Source: HGM13010 sp934527315
GTDB lineage: Bacteria; Bacillota; Clostridia; Oscillospirales; Oscillospiraceae
Length of the DNA stretch: 64,000 nucleotides
Direction: 5' to 3'
Assembly: GCA_934527315.1 (NCBI GenBank)
Contig: CAKTAK010000007.1
Span: 1 to 64,000 of the forward strand
Shown: positions 15,002 to 24,675 of the stretch, piece after piece
Layout of the letters: each line of letters begins with the position of its first letter
How positions within the stretch are numbered: position 1 is the stretch's first letter
Made by a program: the position numbers and the translations under genes
The notes under the pieces: generated by a model
The model's database searches: none
What the model was told of the DNA's origin: nothing
What the model saw: the letters and a program-made list of their open reading frames with translations, nothing else

Positions 15002-17137
15002 TCACCGGCGGTTATCATGCCGCGCCAAAGCCTGCAGCAATTTGTGAATGTCCACCGGCTTTGACAAATGCTCGTCCATACCGGCTGCAACGCACCGCCG
15101 GACATCGTCCTCAAAGGCATTGGCTGTCATGGCAACGATGGGAATTCTCCCCGTGCCGCTGCTTTCCAGATTGCGAATGGTGGTCGCCGCCTGCAAGCCG
15201 TCCATCACCGGCATCTGCATATCCATCAGAATGGCATCGTACGCCTTTGGGTCCGCCTGATATTTTTCCACGCACACGGAACCGTCCTCGGCCCGCTCGC
15301 TGGAAACATGGTACATTGCCAGCAGCTCGGACACCACCTCATAGTTCAGGTCGTTGTCCTCGGCCACCAGCAAGTGCATACCGCTGCACACCGTCTCTGC
15401 ATTGTCCTCCGGCAATACCGGTTTGCCCTTGCAGCAGCCATCCGTATACGGCACCTCCACAGTCACCTGGAATCGGGTTCCCTCACCCAGCTTGCTCTGC
15501 ACATCAATGGTGCCGCCCATTTTATCCACCAACTGCCGCACAATGGCCAAGCCCAGACCGCTGCCCCGGACTTTATTCACCCGGGTATCCACCGCGCGGG
15601 AAAACTGCTGGAACATCTCCTGCATATATGCCTCGGTCATGCCGATGCCTGTATCCTGCACAACGGAAATCAGACGCACGTTCCGGCTGTCCGGAATCTC
15701 CTCTTCGTACATCTCAATAGTAATTGTGCCCCCATCCGGCGTATATTTCACCGCATTGGACAGCAGATTCATATAAATCTGCCGAATCCGCAGTTCATCC
15801 ACCATCACGCAGTCATGGTAGATATCATGAATCCTGCAATCAAAATTCAGATTCTGGCCGGGGTCGCCCACACCGATATCATCGGTATATTCATGGAATA
15901 TCCGGGTCACCGACGTCGGTTTCGCCTCAAGTTTCAACTGACCGCTTTCAATGCGGGTCAAGTCCAACACATCGTTGACAATCTGCTGCAAATACCGCTC
16001 CGCAGTATCCAGCTTGTCCAACTGTTTCAGAATGACTTCCGGCTCATTCACGTGCTCCCGCATCAGCTGCGTAAAGCCAATCACCGCATTCATGGGAGTG
16101 CGAATATCATGCGCCATGCGGGAAAGGAAGTCCGTTTTCGCCTGACTGGCTTGACTTGCCTCCTCCGCAATGGAAATCCAGTTCCGTTCCCGCCGTTTCT
16201 CATCGCTAATCATGCGGGTCACATACAGCACGTGGGTTACCTCTCCGGCTATATTCCGTTTTTTCACAATAAATCTTGCCAGATGCCAGTTTCCGTCCTT
16301 GGCAAGATATTCAATGGCTGTGGTATCATCGGTTTTCAAGCGCTCCGGCAGCGTATCCAACCGGAAAAAGTGCAGCACCCGGTCATGATACTCCGGCGCA
16401 ACAAATGTATCGCAGATTTCCACCATACGGGTAGAGGCTTTCCCCTGCAATCCGGTCAGACGGCGAATCTCGCTGTCACTGGAAACTTCCTCATAGAAAT
16501 CCTGCGTCAGGTCAATGCGGAAAATCGAGACGTAAATTTTGCTGATTGCGGAAATGATTTCATTATTCAGCTCCGCGGCAGCCAATGCCTCTTTCAGCTT
16601 TGCCTGCTGCGTCCGTTCTTCCTGCACCAATTCGTCAATGTGCCGGAATCCAATCAGAACCGACTGTGTTCCCTGCAAATCCTCCATGCGGCTGACTTGC
16701 ACCTCAAAAAATTTGTGCCCCGCCTCATTGGGAAAGCTCTGGTACCGGAACTGCATCCGCTCCTGCACAGACATGATTCTCCGCAGACTTTCCAAACTCA
16801 TGCGGTTCCAAAATTCCGTCCGATCCTCCGGAACCACATACCGGTCGCAGTACCGTTTCATATCCGCGGCAAACTCGAAGTGTTTTCCCTGCAGCCAGGT
16901 CATGACATTGGCGCTATTGGTAGTACCCTCCAGTTTCAGCGTTTCCGCAATCCCGGTTTCCAAATTGAGAATATACACCGCCGTATAGTCCCAACAAAGC
17001 ATCTCCAGATATCGTTGTTCCCGGGCAAATGCCTCCCGAACCGTCTCTTCCTGCTGTAAAATTTCCCGCAGCGTACTCAGCTGCTCTTCCGAGGATAGCT
17101 GTGTATTTTCTTCTGTCCGACTGTCGATGACCGACAC
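15002..17137 (-). CDS. Hybrid sensor histidine kinase/response regulator, soluble
   Basis: The 711-residue protein has, in order, two PAS-like regions (about residues 40-170 and 195-320), HisKA with the phospho-accepting His in MAHDIRTPMNAVIGF, an HATPase domain (NLLSNAVKYTPDGG, DTGIGM, GSGLGLAI) and a receiver domain with phospho-acceptor Asp in DAILMDMQMPVMDG. There is no transmembrane helix or signal peptide, so it senses something in the cytoplasm. No HPt domain or DNA-binding output is present and no partner is adjacent. GTG 17137 follows GGGAGGA. Confidence 0.92.
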   Translation of the reverse strand: MSVIDSRTEENTQLSSEEQLSTLREILQQEETVREAFAREQRYLEMLCWDYTAVYILNLETGIAETLKLEGTTNSANVMTWLQGKHFEFAADMKRYCDRYVVPEDRTEFWNRMSLESLRRIMSVQERMQFRYQSFPNEAGHKFFEVQVSRMEDLQGTQSVLIGFRHIDELVQEERTQQAKLKEALAAAELNNEIISAISKIYVSIFRIDLTQDFYEEVSSDSEIRRLTGLQGKASTRMVEICDTFVAPEYHDRVLHFFRLDTLPERLKTDDTTAIEYLAKDGNWHLARFIVKKRNIAGEVTHVLYVTRMISDEKRRERNWISIAEEASQASQAKTDFLSRMAHDIRTPMNAVIGFTQLMREHVNEPEVILKQLDKLDTAERYLQQIVNDVLDLTRIESGQLKLEAKPTSVTRIFHEYTDDIGVGDPGQNLNFDCRIHDIYHDCVMVDELRIRQIYMNLLSNAVKYTPDGGTITIEMYEEEIPDSRNVRLISVVQDTGIGMTEAYMQEMFQQFSRAVDTRVNKVRGSGLGLAIVRQLVDKMGGTIDVQSKLGEGTRFQVTVEVPYTDGCCKGKPVLPEDNAETVCSGMHLLVAEDNDLNYEVVSELLAMYHVSSERAEDGSVCVEKYQADPKAYDAILMDMQMPVMDGLQAATTIRNLESSGTGRIPIVAMTANAFEDDVRRCVAAGMDEHLSKPVDIHKLLQALARHDNRR

Positions 17138-17184
17138 GTTCGATTCCTCCCTACACCCGCAAATACATCAATTTTTAGGCATAA

Positions 17185-17213
17185 ATTATAGCACTCCCAT
17201 TTTCTTAGGTCAA
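17185..17213 (-). promoter_or_regulatory. Promoter of the hybrid kinase
   Basis: TTGACC (17208-17213) and TATAAT (17185-17190) are 17 bp apart, with an AT-rich untranslated leader of about 45 nt. Confidence 0.82.
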
Positions 17214-17260
17214 CGCGGATTTCCTCAAGTTTTCTGTTTTTTTACAATCGCCGGATAAAA

Positions 17261-17294
17261 GAAAAAGAGGTTCGAAAAAATCGAACCTCTTTTA
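17261..17294 (-). terminator. Terminator of the rpiR-to-ispH operon
   Basis: AAAGAGGTTCGA and TCGAACCTCTTT form a long stem with T-rich flanks, after the IspH-S1 stop codon. Confidence 0.88.
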
Positions 17295-17317
17295 TGTTTT
17301 GTCAGATTGACAAAGGA

Positions 17318-19276
17318 TTACTCCTCGTCCTCGTCATCGCGGTCGTTCAGCAGAGCGCGGATAGACAGGGAGATCTTCTGCTTCTCGTCATCGATTGCAG
17401 TGATCTTTGCATCCACTTCTTCGCCCACGGTCAGCACGTCGCCGGGCTTGCCGATGCGGCGGTCAGCGATCTGAGAAATGTGAATCAGACCGTCAACGCC
17501 GGGCAGAACTTCTGCAAATGCGCCGAAGTCCATCAGCTTTACGATTTTGACCTTAGCAACGTCGCCTTCCTGATAAGTCTCGGTGAACTTGGTCCAGGGG
17601 TTGCCGTTGGGATCCTTGTGACCCAGAGAGATCTTCTTAGCCTCTTTGTCAAAGCTGATGACGTAAACGTCCATCTTCTCGCCCACGGAGACAACGTCTG
17701 CCGGGTTGCGGACGCGGCCCCAAGCCAGCTCGGAAACGTGAACCATGCCGTCCACACCGCCGATGTCCACAAACACACCGTAAGAAGAAATGGATTTCAC
17801 AACGCCTTCGTAGTGCTTACCGACTTCGATTTCTTCCCAAACCTTCTCAGCAGCAGCGCGGCGCTCATCACGCAGCACAGCGCGGATGGAGCCGACAACA
17901 CGGCGGCCCTTCACCTCGGTGATTTTCAGACGCACGGTCTGCTTCACCATGGTGTTCATGTCAGCCTCCCGGGGCAGGCCGGTCTGAGATGCAGGAACGA
18001 ACACGCGGTTGCCCTTCACGGAAACAACAATGCCGCCCTTATTGGTCTCGGTGACCACGCCTTCCAGAACTTCGCCGCTTTCAGCAGCAGCAACAATGGT
18101 CTCCCAGCTCTTTGCTGCGTCCAGACGTTTCTTGGACAGCTGCACAGTGCCTTCCACATCGTTCACACGGACGACGACAGCTTCGATCTTGTCGCCGACT
18201 TTGACACAGTCCTCAATCTTTGCACCGGTCTCATCCGTGAATTCCGTCGTGGGGATAAATCCGGAGTACTTCATACCCAGATCCACATTCACTTCGGTGG
18301 GTGTGATTGCTACGACTTCGCCGGTAACTTTATCACCATTGTAAATGGTCTTAAAAGATTCCTCCAGCAGCTCTTCGAAACTCTTTTCAGCGGTCACTTC
18401 GCCTGCTGCGGTTTCTTCGTTTTTGATTTCGTCTGTCATCGTTTGTTTTACCTCCTTAATGATCCACGAGGGTGCCGAGGCACCGGCGGTCATACCGACT
18501 TTGTTCGCCGGACGCAAACAATCCAAATCCAGTTCGCCGCAGTTCTCAATAAACTGCACGTTCCGGCAATGCTCCCTGCACAAATCGGCAAGGTGCACAC
18601 TGTTCGCGCTTTTCTTTCCGCCAATGACTACCATGGCATCACAATCCGTTGCAAGTTTGATTGCCTCAGATTGTCTCGTAGATGTAGCCTCGCATATTGT
18701 ATCAAATATTTTGAGGTTTGTACACTCTTTTTTTAACTTTTTTTCACAGTCTTCAAAATTCTTCCGGGTCTGGGTGGTCTGAATGACCATTGTGATCGGT
18801 TTCTGTGCAAAATCCGGGTGCTCCGCCAGATACTTTTCCAGTTCATCGGCATTTTCGAACACCTCTGCCCCTTCGCACCAGCCGCAAATGGCAATGACCT
18901 CCGGGTGCGTCCGGGTTCCGATGACCACCACCTGACGGCCCTCGGCACCGGCCTCGGCTGCCAGCTTATGAATCCGCAGCACCTTCGGACAAGTGGAATC
19001 CACCACATGTTCCGTCCGCGCCTGCAGCCGCTGCTTCACATCTTTGGACACACCGTGCGCCCGGATAATCACCGGGGCGCCTTCCGGCACCTCCTCCGGG
19101 GTGTTCACCACGTGCAGACCCCGCTCCTGAAAATGGCGCACCACGTCATCGTTGTGAATCAGCTGTCCCAGACTGTAGCACTCCGTATATTGGTCCAGCA
19201 TCTGTTCCGCCAAGGAAACGCTCCGGTTCACACCGAAACAGAATCCGGCAGATTCCGCCAACACGATTTCTTTCAT
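17318..19276 (-). CDS. ispH: IspH - ribosomal protein S1 fusion
   Basis: The 652-residue fusion combines IspH (HMBPP reductase, residues about 1-280) with four S1 RNA-binding repeats (about 310-640). IspH makes IPP and DMAPP in the MEP pathway; its cluster cysteines lie in AGFCFGV, DSTCPKV and TICEATSTRQ. The S1 repeats show the usual GKHYEGVVKSISSYGVFVDI and FGAFAEVLPGVDGLIHISQ motifs. This fusion is known in Clostridia. It is the last gene of an operon and overlaps plsC by four bases. Confidence 0.96.
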   Translation of the reverse strand: MKEIVLAESAGFCFGVNRSVSLAEQMLDQYTECYSLGQLIHNDDVVRHFQERGLHVVNTPEEVPEGAPVIIRAHGVSKDVKQRLQARTEHVVDSTCPKVLRIHKLAAEAGAEGRQVVVIGTRTHPEVIAICGWCEGAEVFENADELEKYLAEHPDFAQKPITMVIQTTQTRKNFEDCEKKLKKECTNLKIFDTICEATSTRQSEAIKLATDCDAMVVIGGKKSANSVHLADLCREHCRNVQFIENCGELDLDCLRPANKVGMTAGASAPSWIIKEVKQTMTDEIKNEETAAGEVTAEKSFEELLEESFKTIYNGDKVTGEVVAITPTEVNVDLGMKYSGFIPTTEFTDETGAKIEDCVKVGDKIEAVVVRVNDVEGTVQLSKKRLDAAKSWETIVAAAESGEVLEGVVTETNKGGIVVSVKGNRVFVPASQTGLPREADMNTMVKQTVRLKITEVKGRRVVGSIRAVLRDERRAAAEKVWEEIEVGKHYEGVVKSISSYGVFVDIGGVDGMVHVSELAWGRVRNPADVVSVGEKMDVYVISFDKEAKKISLGHKDPNGNPWTKFTETYQEGDVAKVKIVKLMDFGAFAEVLPGVDGLIHISQIADRRIGKPGDVLTVGEEVDAKITAIDDEKQKISLSIRALLNDRDDEDEE

Positions 19277-19878
19277 ACTGTTTCTTTCCCCAGTTCCGTA
19301 ATATGCTCCATCAGGTGCTCGGCAAATGCCTCATACTCCTCATGGGTGCCGGCGGGCACGGGCATCGGCTCGCCCATCACCAGTCTGGCCCGGCAAAAGG
19401 GCTTTTTCTTCCGGGAAATGAACACCGGAACAATGGGCACTTTCAATTTTGCTGCCAGACGGACCGCACCGGTTTTCGGGTCCACCAATCCGTCCTCCGC
19501 CACGCGGGTGCCCTCCGGGAAAATCATCACCTTATCCCCGGACTTGATGCATTTCATCACGTTCCGAATGGCGGCAATGTCCGAGCTGCTCCCCCGCTCT
19601 ACGCCGAATGAGCCCAGATTATCCAAAAACTTGCCCAGAATGGGCTTGCCCATCAATTCCTGCTTTGCCATGAAATGCACATGGCGCTCCGGTCCCAACG
19701 CAGCGGCAATCAGCACCGGGTCCACGTTGTTGGAGTGGTTGGCGCAGATAATTGCCGGGCCCTCCGGCAGATTTTCCAAGCCGGAAATATCCGTGGGGAA
19801 CAGAAAGAATGCCACCGGCGCCAGACGTTTTACCCACGTCCGGTAATACGCATCGCCTTTTCCCAGTACATCGCTCAT
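19273..19878 (-). CDS. plsC: 1-acyl-sn-glycerol-3-phosphate acyltransferase
   Basis: The 201-residue enzyme has the acyltransferase motif I NHSNNVD (residues 47-53) and motif III FPEGTR, with an N-terminal hydrophobic segment that anchors it to the membrane. It converts lysophosphatidic acid to phosphatidic acid. It overlaps cmk and ispH by four bases each, indicating translational coupling. Confidence 0.93.
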   Translation of the reverse strand: MSDVLGKGDAYYRTWVKRLAPVAFFLFPTDISGLENLPEGPAIICANHSNNVDPVLIAAALGPERHVHFMAKQELMGKPILGKFLDNLGSFGVERGSSSDIAAIRNVMKCIKSGDKVMIFPEGTRVAEDGLVDPKTGAVRLAAKLKVPIVPVFISRKKKPFCRARLVMGEPMPVPAGTHEEYEAFAEHLMEHITELGKETV

Positions 19879-20564
19879 TCCTGTGCCTCCGTTGTCTCCC
19901 GCTGCCGGGCAATCATATTTACAATCAGTTCCACGCTTTCCTCCAGACCCAAGTCGCTGGTATCCACCAGAACCGCGTCCTCCGCCGCTTTCAACGGCGC
20001 CGTTTCCCGCTGGGAATCCTTCGCGTCTCTTGCAGTCATATCCGACAGAACCTCTTCAAAGGTAATGGCTGGATTTTTCTCCTGCAGCTCCCGGAATCGG
20101 CGCATTGCCCGTTTTTCCGCACTGGCTGTCAGAAAAATTTTCAAACCAGCCTCCGGCAGCACCACGGTGCCGATGTCCCGGCCGTCCATAATCACGTCAT
20201 GCTCCCGGGCCAGACGGCGCTGCATTTCCATCAGAAATGCCCGCACCTCCGGAATTGCAGAAACATAAGAGGCATAAGCGGAAATTTCCGGGGAGCGAAT
20301 CTCTCCCGTTACGTCCCCGCCGTTCAGATACATTTTCTGCACGCCGTTTTCGTACCGAATATCCACCTGCAAGCTGGTCAGCAGCGCCTTAATGCCCTCA
20401 CTGTCCGCCTTATCCACCCCTGCGTTCCGGGCAGCCAGACCCACAGTCCGGTAAATGGCGCCGGTGTCTACATACACAAAGCCCAGACGCGCCGCCGCTG
20501 CTTTTGCCAATGTGGATTTGCCCGCACCGGCCGGCCCGTCGATGGCCACTGAAAATCGTTTCAT
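19875..20564 (-). CDS. cmk: Cytidylate kinase
   Basis: The 229-residue kinase phosphorylates CMP and dCMP. The P-loop is GPAGAGKS at residues 10-17, followed by VDTGAIYRTVG and the nucleotide site MDGRDIGTVVLP. It is in its usual clostridial place before plsC and ispH-rpsA. Confidence 0.96.
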   Translation of the reverse strand: MKRFSVAIDGPAGAGKSTLAKAAAARLGFVYVDTGAIYRTVGLAARNAGVDKADSEGIKALLTSLQVDIRYENGVQKMYLNGGDVTGEIRSPEISAYASYVSAIPEVRAFLMEMQRRLAREHDVIMDGRDIGTVVLPEAGLKIFLTASAEKRAMRRFRELQEKNPAITFEEVLSDMTARDAKDSQRETAPLKAAEDAVLVDTSDLGLEESVELIVNMIARQRETTEAQE

Positions 20565-20573
20565 AGGTTCTCC

Positions 20574-21797
20574 TTACTGCACGGAATTGCCCGCCACGTA
20601 TCCCGTAGACCAGGCAATCTGCAAATTAAATCCGCCGGTATAAGCGTCCAGGTTCAATACCTCACCGGCAAAATAAAGGCCCTCCACCAATTTGGACTCC
20701 ATGGTTCTGGGGTTGATTTCCTCCAGAGCCACACCGCCGGCGGTGACTATGGCCTCTTCAAAGGGTCGGGTTCCGGAAACCCGCACCGGGAAATGCTTGA
20801 ACAGATGCACCAGCTGATGCCGCTGCTCCCGGGTGATGGAATGGACCTTGGTTTCCGGGTCGATGCCGGAAAGTTCCACCAGTACGGGAATCATGGTCCG
20901 TCCGGCCAATCCGCCCAACGCATTTTTGAATTCCTTGTTCTTCTGCTCTTCAAAATCCCGCAGAATCCGGGCATCCAGCTTTTCCTCGTCCAACGCCGGT
21001 TTCAGGTCGATTTCCAACCGATATTCCGCCGTGCCCATATTTCGGAAATGGGCGCTGGCAGACAGCACCAACGGTCCGGTTACGCCGAAGTGGGTGAACA
21101 TCATTTCCCCCAGCTCTTTATACACAAGCTTGTCGTCTTCAAAGGCGGACAAGGTCACATTTTTCAGAGAAAAGCCCTGCATTTCGGCGCAGTATTCGTC
21201 CGGAGATTCCAGCGGTACCAAAGACGGACGGCAATGCCGCACCGTATGTCCCGCCGCCCGGGCAAATTGAAATCCCGCCCCGGTGGAGCCCGTTGCAGGA
21301 TATGACAAGCCGCCGGTACACACCACTGCATTCCGGCAGGCAATGGTACCGTTCCGGGTGATAACCCCGGTCACGACGCCCTCTTCTGTTTTGATTTCCA
21401 ATGCCGCCTCATGGACCACCCGCACGCCGGTCTGATTCAGATAGCGCACCAAGCCGTCGATAATATCCTGGGATTGATCGGACACGGGAAACACGCGATT
21501 GCCCCGCTCCGTTTTCAGCGGCACTCCCAGATTTTCAAACATCTGCATGGTATCCGCCGGGGAAAAGCGGTTCAGTGCGCTGTACAAAAACTTTGCGCCG
21601 CCGGGGATATTGGCCATCACGGTTTTTCCGTCGCAATCGTTGGTCACGTTGCACCGACCCTTGCCGGTAATCCGCAGCTTGCGCCCCAGAAACCGGTTCG
21701 GCTCCAACAAAATCACGTCCAGTCCCCGCTCCGCGGCGGTCGCCGCGGCAATCATACCGGCAGGACCGCCGCCGATCACAACTACATCACTGGTCAT
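20574..21797 (-). CDS. HI0933-family flavoprotein (BaiN/RdsA-like)
   Basis: The 407-residue protein begins with an FAD-binding GGGPAG motif (residues 9-14) and has the family signature LRITGKGRCNVTND (residues about 45-58), CTGGLSYPATGSTGAGF and the C-terminal GLYFAGEVLNLDAYTGGFN. The family has been linked to bile-acid dehydroxylation steps (BaiN) but is widespread and mostly of unknown function; its steady position beside cmk suggests a housekeeping role. It overlaps the rpiR gene by 11 bases. Confidence 0.9.
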   Translation of the reverse strand: MTSDVVVIGGGPAGMIAAATAAERGLDVILLEPNRFLGRKLRITGKGRCNVTNDCDGKTVMANIPGGAKFLYSALNRFSPADTMQMFENLGVPLKTERGNRVFPVSDQSQDIIDGLVRYLNQTGVRVVHEAALEIKTEEGVVTGVITRNGTIACRNAVVCTGGLSYPATGSTGAGFQFARAAGHTVRHCRPSLVPLESPDEYCAEMQGFSLKNVTLSAFEDDKLVYKELGEMMFTHFGVTGPLVLSASAHFRNMGTAEYRLEIDLKPALDEEKLDARILRDFEEQKNKEFKNALGGLAGRTMIPVLVELSGIDPETKVHSITREQRHQLVHLFKHFPVRVSGTRPFEEAIVTAGGVALEEINPRTMESKLVEGLYFAGEVLNLDAYTGGFNLQIAWSTGYVAGNSVQ

Positions 21798-22650
21798 CGG
21801 TCAGGAACACCGCGTATTCACTCCACACATCTTCCAGACGGCGGAAGGTTTCCGAAATATTTTCGCGGGAACGGAAACCGATTTCAGCCAGCAGCGCATT
21901 GAGCAGACTCATAGGCGCAACCAGAGAGTCAATGAAAGAAACCATATCGCTTTTTGCATACAGGTTCACATCGGAAACGCCGTACAGCGGAGATGCCTCG
22001 CAGTCGGTAATGCCGATGGTCTCCGCGCCGCGGCTTTTTGCATATTTCATAGCCGCCACGGTCTTACTGGAATACCGGGGGAAGGAAATACCGATGACCA
22101 CATCTCCCTCGCCCACGCGGAACAGCTGCTCATATACTTCACTGACCGCAGTATCCTGCACCACAGCCACGTTCTCCATAATCAGACTCATGTAGTAGCC
22201 GAAGAACGTTGCAAGGCTGGAGGAAGAGCGGGTACCGATGATATACACCTTTTTCGCATTGATGATGGTGCTGACTGCCCGGTCAAAATCTCCGCGATTG
22301 ATGCTCTCCAACGTGGTCTGAATCCGGTCTGCATCGGCAGTCATAACGGAATCCACAATATTTTCTCCGTTGATTTGCTCGCTGGCAACCTCAATGCGCT
22401 GCACGGAGGTCAGCTTATTCCGGACCACTTCCTGCAGAACCTTCCGCATTTCCGGATAGCCGTCATAGCCCAGCTCGGCAGCAAAACGCACCACCGTGGA
22501 TTCGCTCACACCCACGGTTTTGCCCAATTTTCCGGCAGTCATAAAGGCTGCCTTATCGTAATTTTCAAGAATATATTTTGCAATCAGGCGCTGTCCTTTG
22601 GAAAATCCGGCGGACTCCCGCTCAATGATTGACAGAATATCGTTTTCCAT
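21787..22650 (-). CDS. MurR/RpiR family transcriptional regulator
   Basis: The 287-residue regulator has an N-terminal HTH (KLGKTVGVSESTVVRFAAEL) and a C-terminal SIS sugar-phosphate-binding domain (KVYIIGTRSSSSLA, GDVVIGISFPRYS). Such proteins usually respond to sugar phosphates, yet no sugar genes follow; it heads the flavoprotein-cmk-plsC-ispH operon. The target is unknown. Confidence 0.92.
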   Translation of the reverse strand: MENDILSIIERESAGFSKGQRLIAKYILENYDKAAFMTAGKLGKTVGVSESTVVRFAAELGYDGYPEMRKVLQEVVRNKLTSVQRIEVASEQINGENIVDSVMTADADRIQTTLESINRGDFDRAVSTIINAKKVYIIGTRSSSSLATFFGYYMSLIMENVAVVQDTAVSEVYEQLFRVGEGDVVIGISFPRYSSKTVAAMKYAKSRGAETIGITDCEASPLYGVSDVNLYAKSDMVSFIDSLVAPMSLLNALLAEIGFRSRENISETFRRLEDVWSEYAVFLTDDQ

Positions 22651-22706
22651 TTCTTCTGTTCATCTCCATGTCCACTCCCGGGTTCGGGACAAATTTTGAC
22701 AGGATT

Positions 22707-22735
22707 ATCATACGAGATTTTTTCGGCTTTTGCAA
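22707..22735 (-). promoter_or_regulatory. Promoter of the rpiR-led operon
   Basis: TTGCAA (22730-22735) and TATGAT (22707-22712) are 17 bp apart. Confidence 0.7.
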
Positions 22736-22790
22736 GTAAAATTGCAATATTCCCTCAAAAAACTTGCATTTTTCTGTATTTCCGCCCGGA

Positions 22791-23504
22791 TTACTCCCGG
22801 GTAATGGCCTGAATTTCCTCCGGTGTCAGATAGCGCCAGCTGCCGGAAGGCAATTCGCCCAGCTGCAGGCTGCCCTCGGAAACCCGCACCAGACGCTGTA
22901 CTTTCAAATCGCACTGGTCGCACATTTTCCGCACCTGACGGTTCCGACCCTCGCCAATCACCACTTCCAGCTGTCCCCGGCCGCCGCCCTGACGAATCAG
23001 CTGCACGTCAACCGCCTGCACGGTGACGCCGTCAATGTCCAACGGCTCCCGCATCTTCCGCATGGAGGCGCGGATATTCTCCCCCACCACATCTACTATG
23101 TACGTTTTCAACACCCGGTGAGAGGGGTGCATCAATCGGTTGGCGGTTTCACCGTCATCGGTCATCAGCAGCAGACCCTCGGAATACATATCCAAACGGC
23201 CCACGGGATACAGCCGGCGGCCGGCAACCTGCACCAACTCCGCCACCGTGGGGCGGCCCTGCTCGTCCTGCATGGTGGTCACATAGCCTTTCGGCTTGTT
23301 CAGCATCACGTAGGCATGGCTCTTTTTCCGGGGCAACTTTTCGCCGTCAATCCGAATTTCGTCCGTCTCGCTGTCTGCAGATTGTCCCAACTGAGCCGCA
23401 ACACCGTTCACGGTCACCCGTCCGGCGGAAATCACCTGCTCCGCAGCCCGCCGGGACATCAGGCCCGAGGCTGCAATCAATTTCTGTAATCTTTCCTGCA
23501 TCAT
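22791..23504 (-). CDS. rluB: 23S rRNA pseudouridine synthase RluB
   Basis: The 237-residue enzyme has an N-terminal S4 RNA-binding domain (LQKLIAASGLMSRRAAEQVI) and the RsuA/RluB catalytic motif PVGRLDMYSEGLLLMTDDG with its active Asp; the C-terminal GRNRQVRKM is typical. It most likely modifies 23S rRNA. It closes the scpA-scpB-dacB operon. Confidence 0.94.
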   Translation of the reverse strand: MMQERLQKLIAASGLMSRRAAEQVISAGRVTVNGVAAQLGQSADSETDEIRIDGEKLPRKKSHAYVMLNKPKGYVTTMQDEQGRPTVAELVQVAGRRLYPVGRLDMYSEGLLLMTDDGETANRLMHPSHRVLKTYIVDVVGENIRASMRKMREPLDIDGVTVQAVDVQLIRQGGGRGQLEVVIGEGRNRQVRKMCDQCDLKVQRLVRVSEGSLQLGELPSGSWRYLTPEEIQAITRE

Positions 23505-23526
23505 ATTCTCCTATTGATTGTCTGTT

Positions 23527-24609
23527 TTATATTTGTGTCCTCCGGCAGAGAGACTTGCTCTCCGGCAGAGGCAAATCGCTGCCGAATTGCAGCGGATATT
23601 CTCCGTATAATATGCCGTTTCGATACACCCGCGCCGTTCCCGCCGGCTCGCCCCGCTGCACACCGGGAAATACCATCCGCGGCAAATACAGCCGCACCGT
23701 AATCCGGTCCGTGCCGTCGGTCACTACGGAAATCGGACGCGCAGGCACCACGGAAACCGTTTCACCCCTGCCCGTTACCGCAGGCAATGCCAGCAACGGC
23801 TCTGCCGCTAAAATCGGCTCTGAATGATACGTGCCGTAAGCCCAATCATACAACGCGCTGTGGTCCGTCCAATCCTGCGGGTCCCGCAGGGTCACGCAAA
23901 TCAGCCGCAAGCCCTCCCGCTGACAGCAGGACACCAGAATCCGCCCTGCGGATTTGGTATATCCGGTCTTCACACCGATGACCCCGGGACATTGCCGGAG
24001 CAGCTTATTATGGTTCACATAGATTTGATTTCCGATGGTGCAGCTGCTCATTCCCACAATTTCCTCAAAATCGGGATTTTCCATCGCCGCAGCGGCAAGT
24101 TTTGCCAAATCCCGGGCCGTGGAATAGTGCTCTTCGCCATCTAACCCATGGGGATTTTCAAAATGGGTGTCCGTCAATCCCAGGTCCTGGGCTTTTTCGT
24201 TCATCAGCCGGACAAAGGCCTCCTCGCTGCCGGAAACCGCGCAAGCCACCGCCGTGGCTGCATCGTTTCCGGAAACCAGCATCATGCCCTGCAGCAGCTG
24301 ACGGAGCGTGTACCGCTCCCCCGCCTTCAGATACATACTGGAGCCCTCAATCCCCGTCCATTCCGGCAGAATGGTCACCGTCCGGTCCGGGTCGGCTTGC
24401 TCCAGCGCCACCAATGCCGTCATCATTTTCGTGGTGGACGCCATGGCCATTTTCCGTTGGGCGGATTTTTCCCAGAGAACCTCTCCGGTTTCCGCCACCG
24501 TCAGAATCCCGGATTCCGCAGCGGTGTCCGGGCGCGTTTGCGCATGAACCGGCAGACACAGCAGACCGCACAGCAGCATCGTCAAAACCGCATACTTCCC
24601 AAAGTTCAA
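23527..24609 (-). CDS. D-alanyl-D-alanine carboxypeptidase (penicillin-binding protein 5/DacB-like)
   Basis: The roughly 360-residue serine peptidase has a signal peptide ending near VHAQ, the SxxK motif STTK (residues 58-61), SGN (113-115) and KTG in GVKTGYTKSAG. It trims the peptidoglycan stem peptide outside the membrane. TTG 24609 was chosen because AAAGGTGG lies eight bases before it and the signal peptide begins there; an ATG at 24675 adds an unrelated N-terminus. Its position near ytfJ and scpAB suggests a sporulation-linked DacB, but this is not proved. Confidence 0.92.
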   Translation of the reverse strand: MNFGKYAVLTMLLCGLLCLPVHAQTRPDTAAESGILTVAETGEVLWEKSAQRKMAMASTTKMMTALVALEQADPDRTVTILPEWTGIEGSSMYLKAGERYTLRQLLQGMMLVSGNDAATAVACAVSGSEEAFVRLMNEKAQDLGLTDTHFENPHGLDGEEHYSTARDLAKLAAAAMENPDFEEIVGMSSCTIGNQIYVNHNKLLRQCPGVIGVKTGYTKSAGRILVSCCQREGLRLICVTLRDPQDWTDHSALYDWAYGTYHSEPILAAEPLLALPAVTGRGETVSVVPARPISVVTDGTDRITVRLYLPRMVFPGVQRGEPAGTARVYRNGILYGEYPLQFGSDLPLPESKSLCRRTQI

Positions 24610-24675
24610 AATAAGCACCACCTTTTTGTTTCGCAGGCAGTGCTTATTCTGCCCCATGCGGGGCAAACTATGCAA

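Noticed and set aside
15068..17059. Long open frame of 663 codons on the plus strand
   Set aside because: It is the antisense shadow of the hybrid kinase. Its protein has no recognisable domain and is rich in His/Gln/Ile as expected from complementary reading.
17318..19276. IspH-S1 fusion as a novel protein
   Set aside because: The fusion is already known in Clostridia, so I list it only as a feature.
20574..21797. Flavoprotein as part of a bile-acid pathway (BaiN)
   Set aside because: The family is widespread and its place in the cmk-plsC-ispH operon points to a general role; no bile-acid operon is adjacent.
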